Shown here: in pieces, positions 6,137 through 13,144 of the stretch
Layout: each line of letters begins with the position of its first letter
Position numbering within the stretch: position 1 is the stretch's first letter
Assembly: GCA_013153655.1 (NCBI GenBank)
Contig: JAADEB010000043.1
Span: 1 to 14,471, forward strand
DNA from: Chlorobiota bacterium
GTDB taxonomy: Bacteria > Bacteroidota > Bacteroidia > Flavobacteriales > Flavobacteriaceae
Direction of reading: 5' to 3'
Length of the DNA stretch: 14,471 nucleotides
Notes under the pieces: generated by a model
The model's input: only the letters and a program-made list of their open reading frames with translations
Told to the model about the DNA's origin: nothing
Databases searched by the model: none
Position numbers and translations under genes: made by a program

Positions 6137-8630
6137 GGGTGTCGGATTTATCTGTTCGCTTCTTGGTTAATTGCAAATGTATGTAATTTCTACGAGAAAT
6201 AATGAAATGTTCCGGCAACGAACAGCCGTTTTCTTTCAATTTTTCCAATATAAATTCCGCCGATTGACGGCTCAGGAAATTTCGTATCACGATGAAGGAT
6301 GTTTCCGAATCGAATTGGTCTATAAACATATCCCGCGGTTTGGATTCCGTTTCGCGATACACACGTTCCAGGCACTGGCGCAGGTAGCGGAAGGAAGTAC
6401 TGTCGGCGCGTGGCACGCGGAATACCACAAAGAACGGAAATTTTTCTGGATACTCTTCCGAATAATTGATTTTCAGGAGTTTTAGTTTTTTGGCCATTTC
6501 TTTGGCCTGCTCGGCATACTCGGTATCGGGATATTTCTTTTCGATTTCTTTCAACTGGTTCATATACGCATCTATGCCTTTTTCCTTACCCAGGATACGG
6601 GCTTTGAGCATGAGCACTTTGGCGGCTTCGGGATGGTTGCGGAAGCGGCGGTAGGTGGTATCGGCCAGGCGAAGGGCCATATCCCAACGGCCTTCGCGGA
6701 AGGTGCGGTACACTTGTTGGAAGGCGTCGTAGAAGGCGCGCGAGGAACTTCCCTTGAAATCCGCCGGATGGAGGATGTATTGGGTGTAGGGGCTGTCGGG
6801 ATAATTACGTTGGAGTTTGGCGGCCAGGTCGCGGGCTTCGTCGTCCAGGTGTTGTTTGCGGGCGATTTTGTAGAGGAGGTACCAGGCGCGGCTGCGCATT
6901 TCGTCGTCGGGTTGGTGGTCGAGGACGAAGCGGAGGTGTTGGCGGGCCAGTTCGTATTCCTTCAATTTATCGTCGGCGTAGTGCATACCCAGGTAGAGGT
7001 GGGCCAATTTGGTTTGGCGGCGGATGCTGTCGCGTTGGGCTTGGGTGCGCGGGATTTGTTTCAGGTAATATTCGGGATTGAATTCGTTGGGCAGGCTGTC
7101 GGTGCGGGTGGCGGTTTCTTCGGTTTGTTCGCCGGTGGCGGTTTCTTCCTCTTCGGTTCGTTCACCGTATTTGTTGGTCAGGCGCCAGAGGTCTTCCAAT
7201 TTGCGTTTACCCCAGATTTTGCGAAAGGCTTCCTTACCGGCGGCCACTTGTTGGCGGTTGTAGAAATAGAAAGTTCCTTGGCCGGCCGGGGCGGTTTGCT
7301 CTTGCTGTTCACGGGCTTGGCGGGCCTGTTCGGCTTGGAGGCGCCGGATATGTTCCGTGATGAGGCGGCGTTGTTCGGCGGTGTCCAATCCGGCCAATTT
7401 CAAGAGGCTGTCGTTGCGACGGATGACGCTTTCCCATTTCACGATTTTGTCGATGCTGCGGCGCCGTTGGCTCACCAGCAGGTAATCCAGTTTGTCCTTG
7501 TCCATAACGGAGAGCAAGCTGTCCAGGTATTGGCCGGCAGCCAGGTAGTCGGATTGGTCCCAATAGATGTCGGCCAGGTGTTCGTAGGCCAATTTCTTCA
7601 AGGTGCGGGCTTGGGTACGGGTGGATTGGCTGTAATGGGCAATGGCGTTGGCCGTGTCGCGGCGTACTTCGTAGAGCTCACCCAGGCGGTAATGAATGTC
7701 GGGATAGTAGCGATGGAAGTAGTAGTTTTTTAAATAAGTATTCAGTTTTTTGAAATACTTTTCATGCAAGGTGGTATCTTCCTTGGTCAGGTGCATGCGG
7801 TACCACAGGGTTTGGAGGTAGAAATTTTCCGGTTGGCGGTGTTTGAGAATAAGGTCGGTCATAGCCACGGCGGAGTCCTTTTCACCCAGTTGTTCCCACA
7901 CTTGGGCGGCTTTGTAGGCCAGGCGTTGGCGCAGGTAGCGCGAGCGGGCTTGACGGGCGGCTTTGGACAAGAGTTCACCCACGGGACGGGTAAGCGTGTC
8001 GCCGCGTCCGGATTCGGCCAGGAAGGCGGTGGCCAGGGCTTTGGTATCGGATTTCTTGCCTTGATTGTTGTTGATCACGCGGGCCAAATCCTTGCGGGCC
8101 AAGGAAATTTGTCCCATACGCAAACGTGTTTTGCCGCGCCACAGGTAGAGTTCGTCGCGCAGGTCGGTGTCGTAGAAATTGGACAGGGCAAAGTTGAAAG
8201 CATCCAGGGCGGCCAGGTAGCGCTGGTCGTAGTAGCGGCCTTTACCCAGGAGCAGGAAGGCTTCGTCCATGCGGCCGTTGTATTCTTGTCCGCGGTAGTA
8301 GATGCTGTGTTTTTGGACGGCTTTGGCGGCTTTTTCTTCGGCTTTTTGGATGTCCCGGGAGCGGGATTGGCCGGGCAGGAACACTTTGTCGTTGAATTCG
8401 ATACCTTCCAAGGGAAATTCGCGGTAGAAATCTTCTTCGGTCTTGCGATCCAATTGTTGAATGCCTTTTTCCAGGGCTTCGTTGCCGTTGAACAGTACGT
8501 TGTACCGGGCCGTGAGCGCATGATAATTCCGCGACACCAAAGTGGGCCGCTTGGTGGAACAGGCCACGGCCAAAGCCAGTAGCAGGACGGGCAAGGCGAT
8601 ATATTTGATCGAATAAAATTTCTTCATCAT
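6006..8630 (-). CDS. porW: PorW/SprE family gliding-motility and type IX secretion lipoprotein
   Basis: An 874-aa protein, close to the length I recall for long SprE proteins. It has a lipoprotein signal (MMKKFYSIKY, hydrophobic core, then LAVAC with acylated Cys24), so it should be anchored to a membrane through Lnt-matured lipid. TPR-like helices fill residues about 110-400 and 530-720 (for example LGKGRYYDQRYLAALDAFNF). The most diagnostic block is FYFYNRQQVAAGKEAFRKIWGKRKLEDLWR (454-483), followed by an acidic linker and EYYLKQIP (520-527), both hallmarks of PorW/SprE. A C-terminal domain follows at about 730-800 (RDMFIDQFDSETSFIVIRNF). PorW links the type IX secretion motor to the outer-membrane translocon. 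The start could be either of two tandem ATGs (8630 or 8627). The last 43 residues (832-874) overlap the bactofilin in another frame and are Arg/Lys-rich; related proteins usually end near residue 825, so the tail may be a local oddity or a lost stop codon. Confidence 0.92.
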   Translation of the reverse strand: MMKKFYSIKYIALPVLLLALAVACSTKRPTLVSRNYHALTARYNVLFNGNEALEKGIQQLDRKTEEDFYREFPLEGIEFNDKVFLPGQSRSRDIQKAEEKAAKAVQKHSIYYRGQEYNGRMDEAFLLLGKGRYYDQRYLAALDAFNFALSNFYDTDLRDELYLWRGKTRLRMGQISLARKDLARVINNNQGKKSDTKALATAFLAESGRGDTLTRPVGELLSKAARQARSRYLRQRLAYKAAQVWEQLGEKDSAVAMTDLILKHRQPENFYLQTLWYRMHLTKEDTTLHEKYFKKLNTYLKNYYFHRYYPDIHYRLGELYEVRRDTANAIAHYSQSTRTQARTLKKLAYEHLADIYWDQSDYLAAGQYLDSLLSVMDKDKLDYLLVSQRRRSIDKIVKWESVIRRNDSLLKLAGLDTAEQRRLITEHIRRLQAEQARQAREQQEQTAPAGQGTFYFYNRQQVAAGKEAFRKIWGKRKLEDLWRLTNKYGERTEEEETATGEQTEETATRTDSLPNEFNPEYYLKQIPRTQAQRDSIRRQTKLAHLYLGMHYADDKLKEYELARQHLRFVLDHQPDDEMRSRAWYLLYKIARKQHLDDEARDLAAKLQRNYPDSPYTQYILHPADFKGSSSRAFYDAFQQVYRTFREGRWDMALRLADTTYRRFRNHPEAAKVLMLKARILGKEKGIDAYMNQLKEIEKKYPDTEYAEQAKEMAKKLKLLKINYSEEYPEKFPFFVVFRVPRADSTSFRYLRQCLERVYRETESKPRDMFIDQFDSETSFIVIRNFLSRQSAEFILEKLKENGCSLPEHFIISRRNYIHLQLTKKRTDKSDTHVLEQRKQKDIRQRSRVQTTEPVRSNNQNTRRNPFPRRLPGGR

Positions 8631-8669
8631 CCTGTACGGAAAAAAATAAACGTTTTGATTGGCAATTTA

Positions 8670-9209
8670 TTATTTTTTCGGCAGATATTCGTCCGGAGGC
8701 GTCAAGAGGGCTTTCCAGCAGGCGGGACGGAAGCAGAAACGGGGCGTCCGGTTCATGTAGGCGCGGTATTCGTCGCCGAATTTTTTCAAGGCTTCCTTTT
8801 CTTCGTAGAAAATGATCAACAAAATGATGATAAGCACTTCCAGGGGCGCCACGATAAACAAAAACGAGGGACTTCCCGCCAGCAGGGCAAACACAAAAGG
8901 GCCGAGCATCAAGCCTTGGTGCATGGGATGGCGCATGAGGGCGTAGTAGCCGGTGGTCACCAGGCGGTTGGTTTCCAGGCGGGGCAAGGTGCCTTCCCGG
9001 CCAAAGTCGTGCAGGTAGCGGCCGGTGTGGCGGGCGATGCGGCGTAGCATTTGAAAGAGCAGAAAACCGGTCATGGCCGAGAGCAGGTGGTAGGGTGTCC
9101 ATACGTACAAACGGCCGAACAGCCGGAGGTCCAGCGTGTAGGCCAGGGCGGCACCGCCGAAGATAAACAGCAGCCACATGAGGATACGAAAGAGCCGGGA
9201 ATATTTCAT
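8670..9209 (-). CDS. Integral-membrane methyltransferase, ICMT/PEMT-like
   Basis: A 179-aa protein with about four to five membrane helices (residues 8-24, 37-56, 100-117 and 119-135). Conserved family blocks are clear: TTGYYALMRHPMHQG (85-99), which contains the cofactor-site RHPxxxG motif, and EEKEALKKFGDEYRAYMNRTPRF (136-158), which contains the Glu pair, FG..Y..Y and TPR of isoprenylcysteine and phospholipid methyltransferases. It should transfer a methyl group from S-adenosylmethionine to a membrane lipid or lipid-like acceptor; the acceptor is unknown, because many bacterial members have no known substrate. Its ATG overlaps the stop of lnt (ATGA), so it is the third gene of the operon. 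PorW follows 39 bases later with no terminator or promoter visible between. Confidence 0.87.
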   Translation of the reverse strand: MKYSRLFRILMWLLFIFGGAALAYTLDLRLFGRLYVWTPYHLLSAMTGFLLFQMLRRIARHTGRYLHDFGREGTLPRLETNRLVTTGYYALMRHPMHQGLMLGPFVFALLAGSPSFLFIVAPLEVLIIILLIIFYEEKEALKKFGDEYRAYMNRTPRFCFRPACWKALLTPPDEYLPKK

Positions 9210-10786
9210 GATGGATTGGAATTTATGGTGTAACCGCCTTTTTTGCGTCCCAGCAGGGCATAGAGCAGAAGCAGGGCCGTCAGGAAGAGGGCCAAGCGGG
9301 CGATGTAGTCGCCGTGGCGGGTGTAGAAGGTTACGGCTTCGTTCAGATGCGGTCGTACGTCCAGGATGCCGCGGCGGTTGTAGCCGAGGGAGGCGACGGC
9401 ACGGCCGCGTTGGTCGATGAGGCCGCTACGTCCGGTGTTGGCTGCGCGGACCACGTCGCGTCGCGTTTCGATGGCGCGCAGGCGGGCGTAATCAAAATGT
9501 TGGCGGTAGCCGGAAGTGCGTTTCCACCAGCCGTCGTTGGAAATCACGGCCAGCAGGTTGGCGCCTTTGAGCACGTAGCGCCGTACGTAGTCGCCGAAGA
9601 TGCTTTCGTAGCAGATGATGGGTGCCACTTTCAGCTTGCCGTAGCGGAACACCACCGGTTCGCAGCTGGGCGTGTGGGTACCGCTCATGCCGCCGAGGTC
9701 CAGCACCAGGTCACCCAGCAAGGGTTGGAACAGGGAACGGTAGGGCATTTTTTCGGCGCCGGGCACCAGAATGGCTTTGTGGTAGAGGGAGAGTTCGCCG
9801 CCGGGCCGGATAAACAGGGCCGAGTTGTAGAGTTGGTACCAAGTGTGATTACGTTTGCTGTAATTGGCCGTGGGCGGGAGGCTGTCGGATTGGCGCAGGA
9901 TATGGTAGAGCGACACGCCGGTGAGCACGGGCGATTGGTGCTCCTCCGCCACGTCCCGCAACATTTCCACGGCACGCCGGAAGCGAAGCCGGTCGATTTC
10001 CATGCCTTGGGGCAAGGCGGTTTCCGGGGCCAGGATCAGGTCCCAACGGGTGGTGTCCGGCGGAATGAGGCGGATCAGGTCGCCGGCCATTTCCGTGTTG
10101 GGGCGGTCGAATTTGCTCGTCCACGGGTCGATGTTGGGTTGGAGGATCAAGACGCGGGCTTCGGGGCCTTTTTCTTCGTAAGTCAAATAGCGCAGGGCGG
10201 AAAGCATCAAGGGCAAGAACACGAAAGCCAGCCAGGGAACCCACCGTCGCGAAGGTCGGAAACTACGGCGCGTAAGGTAGTAGAACCACAAAGCGCCGGC
10301 CAGTACCCAAAGGGAGCCGCCAAACACGCCGGTGTATTCGTACCACTGCACCGACCACGGCCAAGCGGACCATACGTTTCCCATGGTGAGCCAAGGCCAT
10401 TCCAGATCCCATACGTAGTGCATTTTCTCGAAACTTATCCAAAGGACGGGAAACAACACCACCGACATGGACACGGGCAAGCGCTGCCGCGCGCGATGCC
10501 AAATCCAAAAGGTGAGGCTCATGAGCAGGCTGTTGGCCAGAATGGCCATAACGGCGCCGGCGGGCGTGGCAAACCAAATCCAATAGGTGGTGAGCAGGTT
10601 AAAAAGGAAAAAGGCCAGGTAGATTTTGGCAAAAAACCATTTGCGGCGTTCCCGCAGATGCAGGTCCGACAAACGAAAAAGCGGCCACCAGGCCGTAAAA
10701 ATCAGTAGCGGAATACCGGCATGGGGCCAGGCGGCAAACATGAGCAAGGCGGCCGTAACCGGAAGCAACCATGAGCGCCGCATCAT
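9206..10786 (-). CDS. lnt: Apolipoprotein N-acyltransferase
   Basis: A 526-aa inner-membrane enzyme that adds the third acyl chain to the N-terminal Cys of lipoproteins. The N-terminal third holds several hydrophobic helices (to about residue 200). The nitrilase-like domain (about 210-475) carries the catalytic triad: Glu255 (LILAPETALPQG), Lys337 (LYHKAILVPGAEKMPYR) and Cys392 (IICYESIFGDY). Glu345 and Glu394, also conserved in Lnt, are present. The block FDYARLRAIETRRDVVRAANTGRSG (431-455) is typical, and a C-terminal helix lies at about 494-513. Two ATGs stand at 10786 and 10783; the first overlaps the stop of the upstream PorV-like gene (ATGA), giving tight coupling. Being in the same run as porW, whose product is a predicted lipoprotein, fits its job. 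The plus-strand open frame at 9314-10708 is an antisense shadow. Confidence 0.95.
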   Translation of the reverse strand: MMRRSWLLPVTAALLMFAAWPHAGIPLLIFTAWWPLFRLSDLHLRERRKWFFAKIYLAFFLFNLLTTYWIWFATPAGAVMAILANSLLMSLTFWIWHRARQRLPVSMSVVLFPVLWISFEKMHYVWDLEWPWLTMGNVWSAWPWSVQWYEYTGVFGGSLWVLAGALWFYYLTRRSFRPSRRWVPWLAFVFLPLMLSALRYLTYEEKGPEARVLILQPNIDPWTSKFDRPNTEMAGDLIRLIPPDTTRWDLILAPETALPQGMEIDRLRFRRAVEMLRDVAEEHQSPVLTGVSLYHILRQSDSLPPTANYSKRNHTWYQLYNSALFIRPGGELSLYHKAILVPGAEKMPYRSLFQPLLGDLVLDLGGMSGTHTPSCEPVVFRYGKLKVAPIICYESIFGDYVRRYVLKGANLLAVISNDGWWKRTSGYRQHFDYARLRAIETRRDVVRAANTGRSGLIDQRGRAVASLGYNRRGILDVRPHLNEAVTFYTRHGDYIARLALFLTALLLLYALLGRKKGGYTINSNPS

Positions 10787-11841
10787 TTACGGGATTTAAA
10801 AATCCGGGTGTTGATGATGAAGGAAAACACATGGGAATATTTTCCCGAAGCCGCATTGTCGGTAAGGGCGTAATCCAGTTGCAGGTATTTGAAGCGCAAT
10901 CCGATGCCGGCGGCGGGGCGCACGTGCCACACTTTGGTGCCGTAGAGGTAGCTGTGGTAGATGCGGTCGGTGCCGAGGCGGAGATAGACGATTTCCTTGT
11001 AGTCGGCGGTGAGCGACAGGCCGGGGCTCATGCTGAAATAGGCGGAATTGACCAGGGCGTGGCGTTGTACAAACCAGGTATGCAGGTCGAGGGCGGCCAG
11101 CAGGTGGTAATCGTTTTTGACGGTAAAACGGCGTGCGATACCGGCGGTGAGGGACGGATAACGCAGTTCGGTGGACGAAGGCGCCGTTTGGTTGTGGCCG
11201 GGCGAGGCGGCGGCAATTTCGTCCAGCCGTTCCTTGTTGAAATGCCAGTAGCTGAACGTGGTGGTTACGTCGCGCAGCACCAGGCCGGTTTGCCATTTTC
11301 CCAGGTCGTATTGGGCGCCGAGGTCGAAACCGAAGCCGTAGCCGTCGGCAAAGTCGCCGATGTGGCGGTAGATGAGTTTGGCCGTAAGGCCGGCGTGGAG
11401 GCGGTTGTCGAGGAAATCGCGGGCGTAGCCGGCCATGAGGGCGTAGTCGGCGGCGGAGAAATAGGTGATGCGGTTGTAGTCCACGTCGCCGTTCTCGTCG
11501 ATGAGGCGGGTGGTGTTCATGATGTTGTCCACTCCCAGGCGAAACAGGGCCAGGCCGAGGCGTTGGCGGTCTTTGCTTACGGCGTATCCGAGAAAATTCA
11601 TGGAAGCCATACCGCCGAAATAGCGGGCGTGCATCAGCGAGAGGTAGTTGCCGTCCATACGCATCAATCCGGCCGGGTTCCAGTAGATGGCGTTCACGTT
11701 GTCGATGGTGGCGGTAACGTTGCTTCCCGCACCGATGGAGGCGGCATCCACGCCTATGTCGAGAAAGGCGTTGGCGTATTTCTGCGCTTGCATGAAGAGC
11801 GGCATAAGGAGCAACAGGGTGAAAAATGAGGCTTTTTTCAT
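10783..11841 (-). CDS. PorV/PorQ-family outer-membrane barrel protein
   Basis: A 352-aa protein with a signal peptide (MKKASFFTLLLLMPLFMQA, cleaved before Gln20). The mature N-terminus has the family signature: a segment like FLDIGVDAASIGAGSNVTAT, then NVNAIYWNPAGL. Later typical stretches include RLGLALFRLGVDNI, TTRLIDENGDVDYNRI, TYFSAADYALMAGYARDF and GFGFDLGAQYDL. PorV and PorQ are 14-strand barrels of the FadL superfamily that work with type IX secretion (shuttle and attachment steps). Many Bacteroidota carry several paralogues of unknown role, and this looks like one of those rather than PorV itself. It is the first gene of the lnt/porW run. I find no TAnnTTTG promoter directly upstream; a C7 tract (minus strand, 11862-11868) and an A7 tract lie just before the start. 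Confidence 0.86.
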   Translation of the reverse strand: MKKASFFTLLLLMPLFMQAQKYANAFLDIGVDAASIGAGSNVTATIDNVNAIYWNPAGLMRMDGNYLSLMHARYFGGMASMNFLGYAVSKDRQRLGLALFRLGVDNIMNTTRLIDENGDVDYNRITYFSAADYALMAGYARDFLDNRLHAGLTAKLIYRHIGDFADGYGFGFDLGAQYDLGKWQTGLVLRDVTTTFSYWHFNKERLDEIAAASPGHNQTAPSSTELRYPSLTAGIARRFTVKNDYHLLAALDLHTWFVQRHALVNSAYFSMSPGLSLTADYKEIVYLRLGTDRIYHSYLYGTKVWHVRPAAGIGLRFKYLQLDYALTDNAASGKYSHVFSFIINTRIFKSRK

Positions 11842-11972
11842 GTTATTTATAACGTTTGGGCGGGGGGGATATTGTTTTTTTGTTGTTAAATCGTTAAACC
11901 GTGCAATCGTTGAATCGGAATCTTAACTTTAACCTTAACGTTAACTTTAACTGGTTTTGGGATTTGGGAGTT

Positions 11973-12104
11973 GGGATTTGGGTTCTTTCATTGTTCATTA
12001 TTCATTATTCATCGTTCATTGTTCATCGCACAAGAGGGGTGATGTTACATTTCTTCATTCTTTCATTCCTTCACTCTTTCATTCTTTCATTCCTTCATTG
12101 ATTA
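11973..12104. repeat. Left copy of a long direct repeat with heptamer and decamer arrays
   Basis: Positions 11973-12029 are identical, base for base over 57 positions, to 12417-12473. After a short divergent patch (acaagag here, gcgaaag in the other copy), the similarity resumes (gggtgatgttacatttcttc). Inside are five consecutive heptamers of the form (a/g)ttcat(t/c), followed by tttcattc/ttccttca units that vary in copy number between the two repeats. A tcattgatta-type end closes both copies. Confidence 0.85.
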
Positions 12105-12165
12105 AACCGTTCCACATTTCCCGTTCTCCGTTTCCCGTTCTCCATTTTCCACACCAAAACCCTAA

Positions 12166-12400
12166 CGGCCGGAAGACCCTTAGGGCTTGCCGGCCGCCGG
12201 GGGAGACGGGCGGCTTGCCGTCCGGCTCACCCGGTGCGAAGGGAGACCCGTGCGAGTGCGCAGCACGATGCACGAGGGCTCCCGGAGCCGCCGTAGGAAA
12301 CCCTTTTTCGAGGAACAAGGGAAAAGGAGAAAGGAGAAAGTCGGCGGGGCTTTTCCCTTGCGCGCAGGCCTGTGAGGGAGAAAAAGGGGTTCCGGAGGCG
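12166..12400. other. GC-rich non-coding island with four consecutive stem-loops
   Basis: Four hairpins can be drawn with almost no spacer. H1 (12166-12196): a 7-bp CGGCCGG/CCGGCCG stem continued by AAG/CTT and CCC/GGG, with one bulged base each side and a TTA loop. H2 (12197-12234): CCGGG/CCCGG, GAG/CTC, CGG/CCG, a G-U pair, CGG/CCG and a CTTG loop, broken only by two facing purine pairs (G-A and A-G). H3 (12241-12283): GGGAG/CTCCC, CC/GG, CGTGC/GCACG, and an inner GTGC-gca-GCAC. H4 (12289-12400): CGCC/GGCG, GGAA/TTCC, a facing A-G, CCCTTTTTC/GAAAAAGGG, then a perfect inner 10-bp stem (12317-12326 with 12350-12359). The coding strand, if any, is undetermined. It could be a structured RNA, a cluster of REP-like palindromes or a small non-autonomous element. 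Confidence 0.6.
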
Positions 12401-12416
12401 AAATGAAAACGGATTT

Positions 12417-12532
12417 GGGATTTGGGTTCTTTCATTGTTCATTATTCATTATTCATCGTTCATTGTTCATCGCGCGAAAGGGGTGATGTTACATTTCTTC
12501 ATTTCTTCATTCTTTCATTCTTTCACTGATTA
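12417..12532. repeat. Right copy of the long direct repeat
   Basis: Same orientation as the copy at 11973-12104; the first 57 bases are identical and the tttcattc array is shorter. It flanks the GC-rich hairpin island on the right and ends 25 bases before the candidate promoter of the 153-aa gene. Confidence 0.85.
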
Positions 12533-12556
12533 GGCTTTTTCGTAAACTCTCATGTA

Positions 12557-12579
12557 GGGTATACAAGGGTTTAATTTTG
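12557..12579 (+). promoter_or_regulatory. Candidate promoter of the 153-aa gene (element C)
   Basis: GGGTAT (12557-12562), nine bases, then TAATTTTG (12572-12579), which fits the Bacteroidota -7 consensus TAnnTTTG exactly. The ATG follows 23 bases later. The same GGGTAT, nine-base spacer and TAATTTTGT occur at 13367-13390 and 14269-14292. The upstream ggttgtggaca box of those two copies is not conserved here beyond GTnnAC at 12542-12547. Confidence 0.55.
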
Positions 12580-12602
12580 TTTGCAAATTTAATTTCAAAT
12601 TT

Positions 12603-13064
12603 ATGAAAAACGAGAAAATATTATTGCTGTTGCCTGCGCATCCCTCCGACGGTGAAGTGCGCTTACGTAAGTTTTGTTTGCGTTTGGAAAAGAAACGTTT
12701 GCTGGTGAACTACCACGGCATTGAAGCCGAAGTGCGTATTTCGGGCATCGATCTGGCACGTCTCTTGGAAAACGAAGGCTCAGGAATGAACCTCAAAGAC
12801 TTGATGACATGGAAAAGCACCCTACAATTCCGTCACGCCGAATTGGCGGTTCCTTTGCACGGAGCCAACACCCGCCACAACATTTTTGCGGGACCCGGCG
12901 CTTTGGAGTGGTGCGAAGGCGTGGTGTATGAAGTACGGGTAGTGGAAAAAAAGACCAAACACCATGCTTCTTCAACGGTTCGAGTACGGGATGACGAAGC
13001 AAGTATTTATTTGCCTGTTTCTATGACGGGAAAACCCGTTATTGAAGATGAAAGCGAGGAATGA
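12603..13064 (+). CDS. Hypothetical protein, 153 aa
   Basis: I do not recognise a family. The frame starts with ATG at 12603, soon after a good promoter-like element, and base composition is near that of the genes to the left. The protein is soluble-looking: no signal peptide (the LLLLP at residues 7-11 is too short and preceded by charged residues) and no membrane helix. The N-terminal part is basic (RLRKFCLRLEKKRLLVNYHG), the middle has beta-like segments (FRHAELAVPLHG, CEGVVYEVRVVEKK), and the C-terminus is acidic (IEDESEE). A Cys, several His and an AGPG turn are visible, but no known catalytic motif. A 27-codon frame begins inside its stop codon (ATGA at 13061-13064). Confidence 0.7.
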   Translation: MKNEKILLLLPAHPSDGEVRLRKFCLRLEKKRLLVNYHGIEAEVRISGIDLARLLENEGSGMNLKDLMTWKSTLQFRHAELAVPLHGANTRHNIFAGPGALEWCEGVVYEVRVVEKKTKHHASSTVRVRDDEASIYLPVSMTGKPVIEDESEE

Positions 13065-13144
13065 TTCCGCAGCATGCGGGATATGATGTTCTCTCGGATT
13101 TGTGCGCAGGAATTTTATCAAAAACCATAGACAGCTCATATTAA
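13061..13144 (+). CDS. Possible short coupled ORF, 27 aa
   Basis: ATG at 13061 overlaps the TGA of the 153-aa gene and is preceded by gcgagga, a plausible ribosome site, which is rare in this window. The peptide begins MIPQHAGYDVLSDL and ends KTIDSSY. It contains no recognisable motif. A 27-codon frame can arise by chance, so the support is the overlap and the upstream purine stretch only. It may be a remnant of a longer second gene. Confidence 0.25.
   Translation: MIPQHAGYDVLSDLCAGILSKTIDSSY

Larger units (their letters stand above)
11842..12602. other. 761-bp gene-free block of degenerate repeats around a GC-rich structured island
   Basis: No credible gene. From left to right: a G7 tract (11862-11868); an element at 11893-11917 matching 70-94 (22 of 25); a run of taacttt/taacgtt hexamers (about 11922-11951); aaatccc-type repeats (gggatttggg) at 11959-11982; a heptamer array of (a/g)ttcatt units and a tttcattc-type array (to about 12104); a ccgttctccgtttcc duplication (about 12118-12150); the GC-rich hairpin island (12160-12400); a second copy of the heptamer and tttcattc arrays (12417-12532); and a candidate promoter for the next gene (12557-12579). 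The plus-strand open frame at 11957-12406 reads through all of this as low-complexity sequence and is not supported as a gene. Confidence 0.8.

Noticed and set aside
6633..7733. Long plus-strand open frame opposite porW
   Set aside because: It lies wholly antisense to the strongly supported PorW gene and reads as Gly/Val/Phe-rich sequence, a known effect of the codon use on the other strand.
7764..8582. 272-codon plus-strand open frame
   Set aside because: Antisense to the N-terminal half of porW; Gly/Phe/Val-rich shadow.
9314..10708. 464-codon plus-strand open frame opposite lnt
   Set aside because: Antisense to lnt, whose catalytic residues are all present; the product has no domain and a shadow-like composition.
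10771..11829. 352-codon plus-strand open frame opposite the PorV-like gene
   Set aside because: Same length range as the real gene on the other strand, Val/Gly-rich, no signal peptide or motif.
11957..12406. 149-codon frame through the repeat block
   Set aside because: It translates the heptamer arrays and hairpin island as low-complexity sequence; arrays change length between copies without keeping a frame.
11973..12532. CRISPR array
   Set aside because: The repeats are tandem heptamers and decamers without unique spacers, and no cas gene is visible.
13067..13079. Terminator after the 153-aa gene
   Set aside because: The hairpin has only five base pairs and no following T-run.
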